NCBI GenBank assembly: GCA_029287435.1
Contig: JARFRD010000002.1
Coordinates: 1 to 37,470 of the forward strand
Direction of reading: 5' to 3'
Length of the DNA: 37,470 bases
Source: Gammaproteobacteria bacterium
GTDB lineage: Bacteria > Pseudomonadota > Gammaproteobacteria > SZUA-229
The notes under the pieces were generated by a model that saw only the letters and a list, made by a program, of their open reading frames with translations, made no database searches and was not told the origin of the DNA. This document shows, in pieces, positions 8,703 to 17,760 of the stretch. A program made the position numbers and the translations under genes. Within the stretch, counting starts at the first letter, position 1. Each line of letters begins with the position of its first letter.

Positions 8703-10013
8703 CTATTCGCGTGCTCCCAGCAATGCTATTCGTTTCTGGACCGAGTCGACTGAGAAGTTGATGTTCTTACCAGCCGCCAGCCGCAAGCTATCCTGGTAAT
8801 AACCACGGGCCTCGCGGTATTTACCCAGATGGTCGAGACTCACAGCCAGGTTGTAGGCATAGTCCGGATTTTGACTGTCATTCTGTAAGGCATTAAAGAA
8901 GGCCTGTTGTGCTTCCGGCCAGCTCTGTTTCTGTACATACAGATTCCCCAGCGCAAACTGCAGATGTGAATCATCAGGACGATGCTCGATCAGTTGTTTG
9001 AGTTTACTTTCACTCAAATTTGCACCATACATCTGCGCAATATTGGCGAGACCGGCATGTGCATGCGGGTCTTTTGGGTCACGCTGAAGCAGACGGATAT
9101 AAGTATCACGCGCGGTCTCGATGTCCTGTTGCTGTAACGCAACAGCAGCTACACCGAGCATGGCATCATGATTATTCGGCTCCTGCTCGAGTGCGGCGCG
9201 ATATGTTTTAGCGGCCAGTTCATAATCCTGCTGCTGATATGCCATCCATGCCTGGTTTAGCTTGACGCTGATCGGGTCGCGCTTCTCCTGTCTGGTTACG
9301 GTGAACGTTTCAGGTTTGTTCGTAACAACACCCGATGCCGCCTGACTTTTGGGTGCCTTAACCTGTGCAGGTTTTGTCGTATTAGTGCCTGCGCTGTCCT
9401 GCTGCTCGCTTTTTGAAGTGCTGGCCGGCACAGCGGCAAGTGATGTCAGGTTCTCTTCAATCTTTGTTTTAGCCTGCAGTGAGGCAAGCGCAATCTGGTG
9501 CTTGCGCTGCATCATTTCTATTTCATTATTCATCTCTGTATAAAAATACAGTCCACCCAGCGCGAGGAGCACAAGCGCCACCGTGGCAACGCCGCCCCAC
9601 AGAACGAAACGTGATTTTTTATATTCACTATTGGTTTTTCGTATCAGCAGTTGTAAGGCTTCATCGGTAACCGTGGACGGTGTAGCGGTTACCTGGGTTG
9701 TATCCTGGCGTTGTGCAACCGGTGCTGGCTCAATTTTTTCCGCACCAGTATCTGGAACGTCCTGTATCGGCGATTCACTTTCTAGCTCCAGAACATCATC
9801 GTCAAGCTCTAACTCTGGCGGCTCTGAGCTATCATCAATATCAAGATCGACGGACGTTATCTGTGATTGTGTTGCATCGACTGGTTGTTCAGCCTGTAAG
9901 ACCGCCTCATCTACGTCAGATAAAGCCTGATCTTCTGTTTCGGACACACCTGAAGCATCAGCTTTCTGCTTGTCTTCTGCAGCTTTTTTCAGGGCATCCA
10001 GTAACAGACTCAT
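8703..10013 (-). CDS. mshN: MshN-like TPR protein
   Basis: N-terminus MSLLLDALKKAAEDKQK, central TM (VLWGGVATVALVLLALGGLYFY), C-terminal TPR repeats; adjacent to MshL and MshE. Confidence 0.75.
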   Translation of the reverse strand: MSLLLDALKKAAEDKQKADASGVSETEDQALSDVDEAVLQAEQPVDATQSQITSVDLDIDDSSEPPELELDDDVLELESESPIQDVPDTGAEKIEPAPVAQRQDTTQVTATPSTVTDEALQLLIRKTNSEYKKSRFVLWGGVATVALVLLALGGLYFYTEMNNEIEMMQRKHQIALASLQAKTKIEENLTSLAAVPASTSKSEQQDSAGTNTTKPAQVKAPKSQAASGVVTNKPETFTVTRQEKRDPISVKLNQAWMAYQQQDYELAAKTYRAALEQEPNNHDAMLGVAAVALQQQDIETARDTYIRLLQRDPKDPHAHAGLANIAQMYGANLSESKLKQLIEHRPDDSHLQFALGNLYVQKQSWPEAQQAFFNALQNDSQNPDYAYNLAVSLDHLGKYREARGYYQDSLRLAAGKNINFSVDSVQKRIALLGARE

Positions 10014-10049
10014 CTTTGTACTCTATGTCAATCTTGATCAAAACAACAT

Positions 10050-11720
10050 TTACTGAGTGCTTTGTTCTGACTGGTCATCACCAGCTTCGGCTGTGGTTAA
10101 CTTCTTATCGTTTTTAGTATGCAGTTCTTCGAGCAGATACTTGCGGTACTCCTTGAAATCACCCGTCAAAGAGGCATCTTTCGTGACCACGGGACGGATG
10201 AAAATAACCAGCTCTGATTTTGCATACTTATCATCCTGGTAACGGAACAATGCACCTAACCATGGGATGCTGGATAATATCGGCACGCCTGATGTTGTTT
10301 TATCGATCTGGTCCTGCATCAAACCACCGATCACAGCGGTATCACCGTTTTCAATCTTGAGCACTGATTCTATTTCACGAACCTGGATCACGGGAATCTC
10401 GCTCGTCACTCCCGCATCAGCGAGCTGTGGGTTGGGGTCAGCAACAAAACCTATGATGCGTGAAATTGTTGGGCGCACATTCAGTGTCACCGTTTCATGC
10501 TGATCAATGAATGGCGTTACTGACATCACAAAACCTACGGGCACTGTGTTCACATCGGTATCAACCGTTACCAGAGAATTCTGGTTTACAGATCCGGGCA
10601 CTGCCTCAACATCCGTGGTGAAATACACCTCGTTATCAACAACCTTGAGAATAGCGCTCTGGTTGTTGATGGCCATTACCTTCGGGCTGGACAACACCTT
10701 GACATCACCAAACGTTTCCAACGCTTTAAGCGTGACATTCAATGGATTACCACTGATGGTCTCTGCGACGTTAAACGAGAAAAATGGCGTTTGTCCCAGA
10801 TTACCACCGAGCAGATCCTGGGTGGCCGTGGTGTTGGGGTCGCTGGTTACCAGGGTCCAGTCGATACCTGCCTGGTAACGGTCACTTAACTGAACTTCGG
10901 CAATGGTGGCTTCGATCAACACCTGTCGCTGTACGCTATCGAGCACCTTGTCAATAAAGTCTCCAATCTCTACGTGCTGTTTTGCGGTCGCCTTGACCGC
11001 TAACATGCCACTCTCGCGGTTAACGATAATCCGATCGCTGGTAAGGACATCATCACCTTTACTGGCTTTAACTTGTTCGCCGATAATGCTGGCAATATTG
11101 ATCGTCAGTGTTTTCCAGAACTGGTTAGTCGAGCTGTTTTGCACAAGTGAGTTTGAGTCATTACCGCCGCCGCTACCGCCGCCACTGGCACCACTCGCGC
11201 CGCTTTCAACATTACCCGTGCCTGTAGATTGAATTTCTGATGAAACCTCAACAGTACCCGTGCTGGTACGAGATACATTCAGGTAACTGATATTGTAGGT
11301 CTTGAGGTGCGGCGTATCTGATTTAACAACCAGTGTATCGTCGACCAGGCTGTAGCGGATGTCAGTCTGTTGCGAAATCCTGTCCAGAATTCTCGGCAAG
11401 GTTTGATCAATGGCATTCATTGTTACCTTGCCCGAGATTGTATTATCGATATCCAGGTTCAAATCCGCATCGCGCGCCATTGAAAACAGCAGTTCACGAA
11501 CTGGCACATCATGCACAACAACCGTATAGGTTTCGAGTTCGGGTCTTTCCTGTGGCTTTGGCAATACAGGCACCTGTGCAACGGGCGCAGGTATGCTCTC
11601 GACCGCAGGTTCATCAAAGATCAGGTGACCGTCTGAAACCTCAGGCGGGTTTGAAGCCCCACATCCACTCAGAATGGTTAGCCCAAAGATAATACCGGTT
11701 TTTATAGTATACATGTTCAT
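10050..11720 (-). CDS. mshL: MSHA-type pilus secretin MshL
   Basis: Lipobox LSGC, secretin N-domain, C-terminal secretin signature VPILSSIPWLGALFRY...ELVIFIRPVV; Gly/Ser-rich linker. Confidence 0.92.
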   Translation of the reverse strand: MNMYTIKTGIIFGLTILSGCGASNPPEVSDGHLIFDEPAVESIPAPVAQVPVLPKPQERPELETYTVVVHDVPVRELLFSMARDADLNLDIDNTISGKVTMNAIDQTLPRILDRISQQTDIRYSLVDDTLVVKSDTPHLKTYNISYLNVSRTSTGTVEVSSEIQSTGTGNVESGASGASGGGSGGGNDSNSLVQNSSTNQFWKTLTINIASIIGEQVKASKGDDVLTSDRIIVNRESGMLAVKATAKQHVEIGDFIDKVLDSVQRQVLIEATIAEVQLSDRYQAGIDWTLVTSDPNTTATQDLLGGNLGQTPFFSFNVAETISGNPLNVTLKALETFGDVKVLSSPKVMAINNQSAILKVVDNEVYFTTDVEAVPGSVNQNSLVTVDTDVNTVPVGFVMSVTPFIDQHETVTLNVRPTISRIIGFVADPNPQLADAGVTSEIPVIQVREIESVLKIENGDTAVIGGLMQDQIDKTTSGVPILSSIPWLGALFRYQDDKYAKSELVIFIRPVVTKDASLTGDFKEYRKYLLEELHTKNDKKLTTAEAGDDQSEQSTQ

Positions 11721-11768
11721 CTGATTTCCAATGACTCGATCCCCTGTCGATTCGAAGCTGCTTCTTGC

Positions 11769-12314
11769 TTATCCTGCCGCTATAAGATCTTTCTTCAACG
11801 CACTAACACGCCGCAAGTATGGCTTGCTGGCTTTTAATGAATCAGGCAGGTTTTGAAGCGTCGTGCGGGCCGTGGTTAGCGATTCAAAATCGTTATAAAG
11901 TACGCTATACATACGACTACCGCCGATCTTAGTTTCATAGACGTAAATCTTTTCAAATTCAAGAACACCGGACCTGTTTTTAAGGAACGATTCGACAGCT
12001 TTGGCATCAGCAATACGTGTCATAAACAGTTGAATACTGTAATTTCCGCTATCTGCCTGGCGTAACCATTTTTCAGTTTCGCTAAGGCGCTGATCGAGCC
12101 TGGTTGGTGAGATGCGTGGCTCAGCACTGGCATCTGTCGTCGTCGCATCTGCAGCTTGCGCTGTGTTAGCCGTTACGCCTTTAGGTACTTCCATATGTGA
12201 AGCTGTATCGACCAACACAGGTGACTTGTTATCCTTAAGCGGTAACAAGGTTCCAAGCCATACTGCTAACACGAGTAAATTGACAGCACCCGCCCCGTTA
12301 ATCCATGGGCGCAT
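11769..12314 (-). CDS. Single-TM protein with C-terminal SPOR-like domain
   Basis: N-terminal TM VNLLVLAVWLGTLLPL; C-terminal NYSIQLFMTRIADAKAVESFLKN...YSVLYNDFESLTTARTTLQNLP resembles SPOR repeats. Confidence 0.6.
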   Translation of the reverse strand: MRPWINGAGAVNLLVLAVWLGTLLPLKDNKSPVLVDTASHMEVPKGVTANTAQAADATTTDASAEPRISPTRLDQRLSETEKWLRQADSGNYSIQLFMTRIADAKAVESFLKNRSGVLEFEKIYVYETKIGGSRMYSVLYNDFESLTTARTTLQNLPDSLKASKPYLRRVSALKKDLIAAG

Positions 12315-12329
12315 GTTTTTCGCCGTGCG

Positions 12330-13133
12330 TTAATCACTGTCTTTTGCTGCAGTTGCTACATGTTTTGAACTGACCTCGTGTCCACCTTCTGAAAAAGAGG
12401 CCATCAATGCCTTGTCAGCAATGATGTTGATCCTTCTTGACAGGCCACCAGAGTATTTTTCGACCGCATTTGCGGTACGCTGACTGAACAGACTTGGGCC
12501 TTTATAACCAACCGCGCGCAAACGGAAGTTCAGATAATCGAGCGTGTCTTTTGGCGGGAATGGATCGAGATAAAAGCCGTGAGTAATACGTTCTTTCAAT
12601 TGACGTATCTGCGGCTGTGAAAGTTTCTCGTCGAGTTCGGGTTGTCCGAACAAAACCATTTGAAGCAGCTTGTGCTGGTCAGTTTCGAGGTTACTCAGCA
12701 GGCGGATCTCTTCCAGCGTTTCCACCGGCATGCTTTGCGCTTCTTCGACAAAGAGTACGACCTGTCGGTTATCGGCGTGCTTCTTTAACAGGTAATCCTG
12801 CAGTTTTTGCATCACGCTGAGCTTGCTTTCATCGCTGCTGACATCCAGGTGTAATTCATGAGCAATCACGTGCAGGATGTTGTCTGGTGACAGGCTTGGG
12901 TTTGCGATATAGACAACATCAATACTGTCGGCCAGTCGAACCTCGAGCATACGACACAACATGGTTTTGCCGCTGCCGACTTCTCCTACAACCTTGATGA
13001 TGCCTTCACCTGATCTGATTGCATACATTAATGCTTCCAGGGCGGCGCCGCGCTTACTGCCTTCATAAAACAGGCTGGTATCCGGCGTGATTTTGAACGG
13101 CTGTCTTTCAAGGCCAAAATGTTCAAGATACAT
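12330..13133 (-). CDS. mshM: MshM / ExeA-family AAA ATPase
   Basis: [23 protein letters not shown], Walker A GEVGSGKT, Walker B VVLFVEEAQSM. Confidence 0.88.
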   Translation of the reverse strand: MYLEHFGLERQPFKITPDTSLFYEGSKRGAALEALMYAIRSGEGIIKVVGEVGSGKTMLCRMLEVRLADSIDVVYIANPSLSPDNILHVIAHELHLDVSSDESKLSVMQKLQDYLLKKHADNRQVVLFVEEAQSMPVETLEEIRLLSNLETDQHKLLQMVLFGQPELDEKLSQPQIRQLKERITHGFYLDPFPPKDTLDYLNFRLRAVGYKGPSLFSQRTANAVEKYSGGLSRRINIIADKALMASFSEGGHEVSSKHVATAAKDSD

Positions 13134-14556
13134 TTTTGTTATCCCCCAGTTTTTGCACCCTGCTGTATAGAGTTGTTCGATTAATATGCAGGGCCTCTGC
13201 CGCTTTGCTTACGTTGTTATTATTTTTTTCCAGCGCAATCCGAATACAGCGACTTTCGATATCACCGAGCAATTCATCGAGCCTGAGCTCGCCCGCCTCA
13301 ATCATGCTTACAATATAGCTATCATTGATTGTTGTGCTTTGGTCGTTTAACGCCTCGGCAGACAATTGCGTTTCAAGCTCATTGTTCAATTGTGATCGTG
13401 TTACTGTTGCGCCCGGGTACTTCGTGCCCAGCCTGATAACGATGTTTCTGAGTTCCCGCACGTTTCCGGGGAAACTGTAACTACGCCATAGTTCAGACGC
13501 ATCTTGATCAAGCGTGATCGGCTTGACCGTGTCTGCATAAACCTGTTGAAAGTGGTCGAGTAACAGCATCTTGTCATCATTACGCTCACGCAACGACGGC
13601 ACACTGATGTGCAGGATACTTAATCGATGGTAAAGGTCGGCACGAAAGCGACCTTCCACCACTTCTTCACTTAATACCTTGTTGGTTGCAGTGACGATGC
13701 GGGCACGGGATTTGTGCATCTGCGTTTCACCTACCCGGTAAAACTCACCGGTTTCCAGCACGCGCAGCAGTTTGCTTTGTAATTCAAGTGGAAGCTCACC
13801 AATCTCATCCAGAAACAGTGTACCCTCGCCCACTTCCACGAAGAACCCCTTGTGCTCCCGGTCAGCACCGGTAAATGCTCCCTTACGATGTCCGAATAGC
13901 TGGGCTTCCAGCAGTTCAGGTGCGATAGACGCGCAATTAATCACCATGTAGGGATAATTGCTGCGCACGCTTTTGTCATGCAAGGCACGGGCTATCATTT
14001 CCTTACCCGTACCCGACTCACCTTCGATTAACACCGGAAACGGTGAGCCCGCAAACTGCTGGATCTGGTTTTTCACTGCCTGTATCGGTAGGCTGTCGCC
14101 GATAATACCGGCATCCGTCTGAACATCACGCTGGATCTCGATATCCAGTAACCGCTGGTGGTGCTGTAACCGGGATAACAATAAATCGGGGTCAGCTGGC
14201 TTGGCGATAAAATCAACCGCACCGAGCGTCAGTGCATGCTGGATATTCACATCTTCATCCTGCCCCGATAACACCAGAATTTTCATGTGTGGATTTCTGC
14301 TGATCAATTCCCTGATCAGCTCAAACCCCTCATCCGGCTTGTGTGGATACGGCGGCAGACCCAGGTCGACCAGTGCTATACCCGTCGATTCTGACTGCGT
14401 CATGAGCGCACTCGCCGCTGCCCTGCTATCCGCCGTGAGCACGTGAAAATGTTGCGACAGAATAAACTCGAGGCTCTCTGCAATCAGTGGATCATCATCC
14501 ACGAGCAGCAGAGTCTCAAGCTGTTCAGCATTAGCCTTCATTGCATGTTCAGGCAT
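13123..14556 (-). CDS. Sigma-54-dependent response regulator (REC-AAA+-Fis HTH), PrsR/NtrC-like
   Basis: Receiver [11 protein letters not shown] and [12 protein letters not shown]+ [23 protein letters not shown]-terminal [29 protein letters not shown]. Confidence 0.93.
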   Translation of the reverse strand: MPEHAMKANAEQLETLLLVDDDPLIAESLEFILSQHFHVLTADSRAAASALMTQSESTGIALVDLGLPPYPHKPDEGFELIRELISRNPHMKILVLSGQDEDVNIQHALTLGAVDFIAKPADPDLLLSRLQHHQRLLDIEIQRDVQTDAGIIGDSLPIQAVKNQIQQFAGSPFPVLIEGESGTGKEMIARALHDKSVRSNYPYMVINCASIAPELLEAQLFGHRKGAFTGADREHKGFFVEVGEGTLFLDEIGELPLELQSKLLRVLETGEFYRVGETQMHKSRARIVTATNKVLSEEVVEGRFRADLYHRLSILHISVPSLRERNDDKMLLLDHFQQVYADTVKPITLDQDASELWRSYSFPGNVRELRNIVIRLGTKYPGATVTRSQLNNELETQLSAEALNDQSTTINDSYIVSMIEAGELRLDELLGDIESRCIRIALEKNNNNVSKAAEALHINRTTLYSRVQKLGDNKNVS

Positions 14557-14716
14557 ACGCCGACCCGTTTTTAGTAAAACAGTCGTTCATACACCTTATA
14601 TAGCAGAACACTTTATTAATAATGTGGTATCGAGCCTAATTCAGCGCGTTGTTTTGATAAATACCCTGGACACACTTCAAAAGCACTGCTTTTTACAGAA
14701 AAGCGCTTCGTAACAC

Positions 14717-14744
14717 TTTTACGTCACGGTTAACGCGCTACAAT
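14717..14744 (+). promoter_or_regulatory. Candidate sigma70 promoter of trmL (TTTTAC-N16-TACAAT)
   Basis: TTTTAC at 14717-14722 and TACAAT at 14739-14744; the ATG is at 14751. Confidence 0.4.
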
Positions 14745-14750
14745 GCGCCC

Positions 14751-15227
14751 ATGTTCCATATCGTCCTGGTTGAGCCTGAAATACCCCCGAACACCGGTAA
14801 TATCATTCGCCTGTGTGCCAATACCGGGTGCCACTTGCACCTGGTAGAGCCTCTCGGCTTCGATCTGGATGAGAAAAAGCTCAGGCGAGCGGGTCTCGAT
14901 TATCATGAATGGGCCAGCGTAAAAACATATCCGGATATGGCTGCCTTGAAAAAGAGTCTGTCGGGTGATGTTTATGCCATCTCCACGCGTGGACAAACAT
15001 GCTATAGCGATGTGCAATTCAAGCCCGGAGATATTTTCGTGTTTGGCCCGGAAACCCGGGGATTGTCCGAAAGCTATCTGGAAAGCCGCTCGGCGAATTC
15101 GGTCTTACGCATACCCATGCTGGAGCATAGTCGCAGCCTGAACCTTTCCAATGCGGTAGCCGTGATTGTCTACGAAGCACTCAGGCAGAATGGTTTTGCC
15201 CAGATGCGCACCCGCGCAGCACATTAA
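14751..15227 (+). CDS. trmL: tRNA (cytidine(34)-2'-O)-methyltransferase TrmL
   Basis: MFHIVLVEPEIPPNTGNIIRLCANTG and C-terminal LRIPMLEHSRSLNLSNAVAVIVYEALRQ SPOUT motifs. Confidence 0.93.
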   Translation: MFHIVLVEPEIPPNTGNIIRLCANTGCHLHLVEPLGFDLDEKKLRRAGLDYHEWASVKTYPDMAALKKSLSGDVYAISTRGQTCYSDVQFKPGDIFVFGPETRGLSESYLESRSANSVLRIPMLEHSRSLNLSNAVAVIVYEALRQNGFAQMRTRAAH

Positions 15228-15255
15228 ATCCTTTTTATAAACAAAGATTTATTGA

Positions 15256-16266
15256 TTATAGAAGTTCGGCGATCGAACGCCGTTCGAGTAGAATCTGGAC
15301 TGCATCATGTGGATGAAAACCTTCATAGAGCACCTTGTGTACCTGCTCGATAATCGGCAGCTCGACCTTGTGCATTTTAGCCAGCCGTACAGCTTCCTGC
15401 GAGGTGCGTACGCCTTCGATTTCCTGGCCAATTTCGATAGCAATTTCTTCCTTGTTCAGGCCCCTGGCCAGCAACAGGCCCGTCTGGCGGTTGCGTGACT
15501 GGTCATCGGTACAGGTCAGTACCAGGTCACCCAGGCCCGCAAGCCCCATAAAGGTTTCCCGCTTACATCCCATCGCCTCACCCAGGCGCATCAGCTCGGC
15601 GAGTCCACGCGTTATCAGGGCCGCACGTGAGTTGGCACCAAAACCTAGTCCGTCCGCAATGCCGGCAGCAATGGCCAGTACATTCTTCAGTGCACCACCA
15701 AGCTCAACACCCGGCATGTCATCGCTGGTATAAGCCCGAAAGTAACCCGTATGCAGGCAATCACGCCATTCGTTAGCCACTTCTTCGGTATCAGAAGCCA
15801 CTGTGATAGCTGTCGGCATATTACGCGCGACTTCACCAGCAAACGTCGGCCCCGAAATCACCGCAAGTTTTTTGCACTGTGGAACTTCTTCGTTGATAAC
15901 TTCGTGTAAAAGCTTACCCGTACCTTCTTCTACACCTTTGCTGGCCCAGGCAATCGACATATCTTTATGGAACAGGTTTGCAGACTCATGAAAAAATGAA
16001 CGAAAGGCATGACTGGGAATAACAACGAGTACAAGCAACTCACCCTTGAGCACTTCTTGCAGACTTGTGTATAAGGTTAACGTCGGCGGGAACTCAATGC
16101 CGGGTAAATAATGCTCGTTACTGCCGTCACGCTGCAATTGTTCGATATGTTCGGCGTGATTGCCCCATAAACGCACATCGAGACCGGCACGTGCAAGATG
16201 AATAGCCAGGGCCGTTCCCCATGAACCGGCACCAAGAACAGCGACTGACTTCTGCGTGCTGCTCAC
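15256..16266 (-). CDS. gpsA: Glycerol-3-phosphate dehydrogenase [NAD(P)+]
   Basis: VLGAGSWGTALAIHLARAG, WASKGVEEGTGKLLHEV, SGPTFAGEVA, GVELGGALKNVLAIAAGI. Confidence 0.97.
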   Translation of the reverse strand: MSSTQKSVAVLGAGSWGTALAIHLARAGLDVRLWGNHAEHIEQLQRDGSNEHYLPGIEFPPTLTLYTSLQEVLKGELLVLVVIPSHAFRSFFHESANLFHKDMSIAWASKGVEEGTGKLLHEVINEEVPQCKKLAVISGPTFAGEVARNMPTAITVASDTEEVANEWRDCLHTGYFRAYTSDDMPGVELGGALKNVLAIAAGIADGLGFGANSRAALITRGLAELMRLGEAMGCKRETFMGLAGLGDLVLTCTDDQSRNRQTGLLLARGLNKEEIAIEIGQEIEGVRTSQEAVRLAKMHKVELPIIEQVHKVLYEGFHPHDAVQILLERRSIAELL

Positions 16267-16274
16267 GTATCGAC

Positions 16275-16760
16275 TTAGTGTGCCGTATCCTGCGCCGGGG
16301 CTGATGCCGCCTGCTGTTGCTGAAGTTGCTGCGTATAGAGCGCATTGAAATTAACCGGGGCCAGGTACAGTTGCGGGAAACCACCCTTGTTAACCAGTTC
16401 TGCAACCGCTTCACGCGCAAAGGGGAACAGGGTTTCCGGGCAGAACGCGCCTAACATGCCATGCAGGCCTTCTTGTGGAAAGCCGGCAATAGTGAAAATA
16501 CCAGACTGTGTAATTTCCACCAGGAACGCTGTTTTTTCGCCCTGTTTTGCAGTCACCGTAATCTTCAGGTCAACTTCATAAGTGTCATCAGCAATGCCCT
16601 GGTTTTTACTGTTTAGCTGGACATTGACTTCAGGCTGCCACTCGCCATCGGCGAACACGGTCGGTGCATTTGGTGACTCGAAAGAAACATCTTTCAAATA
16701 CAGTTTCTGGATCGCAAACTGCTGCTCCGGTGCCTGGCCTTGCTGGTTTTCTTCTGCCAT
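16275..16760 (-). CDS. secB: Protein-export chaperone SecB
   Basis: FAIQKLYLKDVSFESPNAP, CPETLFPFAREAVAELVNKGGFPQLYLAPVNFNALY. Confidence 0.97.
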   Translation of the reverse strand: MAEENQQGQAPEQQFAIQKLYLKDVSFESPNAPTVFADGEWQPEVNVQLNSKNQGIADDTYEVDLKITVTAKQGEKTAFLVEITQSGIFTIAGFPQEGLHGMLGAFCPETLFPFAREAVAELVNKGGFPQLYLAPVNFNALYTQQLQQQQAASAPAQDTAH

Positions 16761-16789
16761 GATGTGTTCTCAATATTGTCTGATACGAA

Positions 16790-17215
16790 TTACTTTTTGG
16801 TGACTGGTAAATTTGCATCCTGCCAGCCGATGATCCCGCCAGAAAGATTATGTACGTTTTCATAACCAGAGCCTTTTAACAGTCGGCAGGCCTTGCCCGA
16901 GATGTTACCGCTTCTGCAGTAAGCCAGTATCGGTGTGCTCTTGTCGCTACTCAGTGAATCAATCTTGTCTTTCAGCGCTGAAAACGGGACGTTCTGCGCC
17001 TGTTTGATATGACCCTCACCAAAATCCTTGGCTTCACGGACATCCAGTACGAGCGCATCGTCATTGTTCATCAGGCGGATAGCTGCCGTTGGATCCACTT
17101 GCCATGAGCGGCTGGTCTGATGATCCAGCTCGGCCTTGATGACCATAATCAGGACAACAACGAACGCACCAATCAGGAAAGGGTGGTTACCAGCGAATTC
17201 AATAATCTGTTCCAT
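16790..17215 (-). CDS. Membrane-anchored rhodanese-like protein (YibN-like)
   Basis: N-terminal TM FLIGAFVVVLIMVI; rhodanese active-site loop YCRSGNISGKA; LDVREAKDFGEGHI. Confidence 0.92.
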   Translation of the reverse strand: MEQIIEFAGNHPFLIGAFVVVLIMVIKAELDHQTSRSWQVDPTAAIRLMNNDDALVLDVREAKDFGEGHIKQAQNVPFSALKDKIDSLSSDKSTPILAYCRSGNISGKACRLLKGSGYENVHNLSGGIIGWQDANLPVTKK

Positions 17216-17267
17216 GGGGACACGGAGTATAAATCAAACAGCAGGGTGCGAGTTGGAAAATCAGCGA

Positions 17268-17606
17268 TTAATCATGAATTCTTTTCGCTGAGCAGAATAC
17301 TTCCTGCATCATGCCAATCAGGCGTAAGGTGCGAGTGTCGCCGACCCGATAGTAAACCTTGTTAGCGTCCTTGCGTGACGCCAGGATGCCCTTGTCACGC
17401 AAGATAGCAAGGTGCTGTGAAATATTGCTTTGTGAGGTACCCACGGCTTCAACGATATCCTGTACACTCACTTCCTGATCACCGAGCGTACAAAGAATCT
17501 TGAGTCTGAGTGGGTGTGACATGGCTTTAAGCGAGCGCGAAGCACGGTTAATGTCTTCTTCGCGCGTCATCAAAATTGGATCTTCAATATCTACAGCGTT
17601 CATCAT
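17268..17606 (-). CDS. ArsR/SmtB-family regulator, SqrR/BigR/YgaV-like dithiol type
   Basis: Winged HTH LKAMSHPLRLKILCTL...VGTSQSNISQHLAILRDKGILASRKDANKVYYRV; Cys39 and Cys105, 66 residues apart. Confidence 0.88.
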   Translation of the reverse strand: MMNAVDIEDPILMTREEDINRASRSLKAMSHPLRLKILCTLGDQEVSVQDIVEAVGTSQSNISQHLAILRDKGILASRKDANKVYYRVGDTRTLRLIGMMQEVFCSAKRIHD

Positions 17607-17760
17607 AGGTGATTCCTGATATATCTAATTTATAATTATATAAGTAAACAGCGATAGAATAATACACATTTTTTATCGAATATAAATATCGAATTTTCTA
17701 AAAATGGCATTATTTTTTACGTTTTTAAGCTTGATTTAAGGTTCAAACGTCGAGTCAGGC

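Noticed and set aside
11155-11220. Repetitive GCC/GCCGCC-rich tract in mshL
   Set aside because: Encodes a Gly/Ser-rich linker (GASGASGGGSGGG) common in secretin-type proteins; not evidence of an independent repeat element.
14614-14623. TTATTAATAA palindrome upstream of the response regulator
   Set aside because: Short AT-only palindrome in an AT-rich spacer; too likely by chance to interpret without conservation data.
14557-14750. Search for a sigma-54 -24/-12 promoter ahead of the pilus operon
   Set aside because: No convincing GG-N10-GC element with TGGCAC/TTGC context was seen in the intergenic region on the minus strand.
16066-16074. Single TGTGTATAA (reverse TTATACACA) DnaA-box match
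   Set aside because: Isolated and inside gpsA coding sequence; a 9-mer with one degenerate position is expected about once by chance in a window this size.
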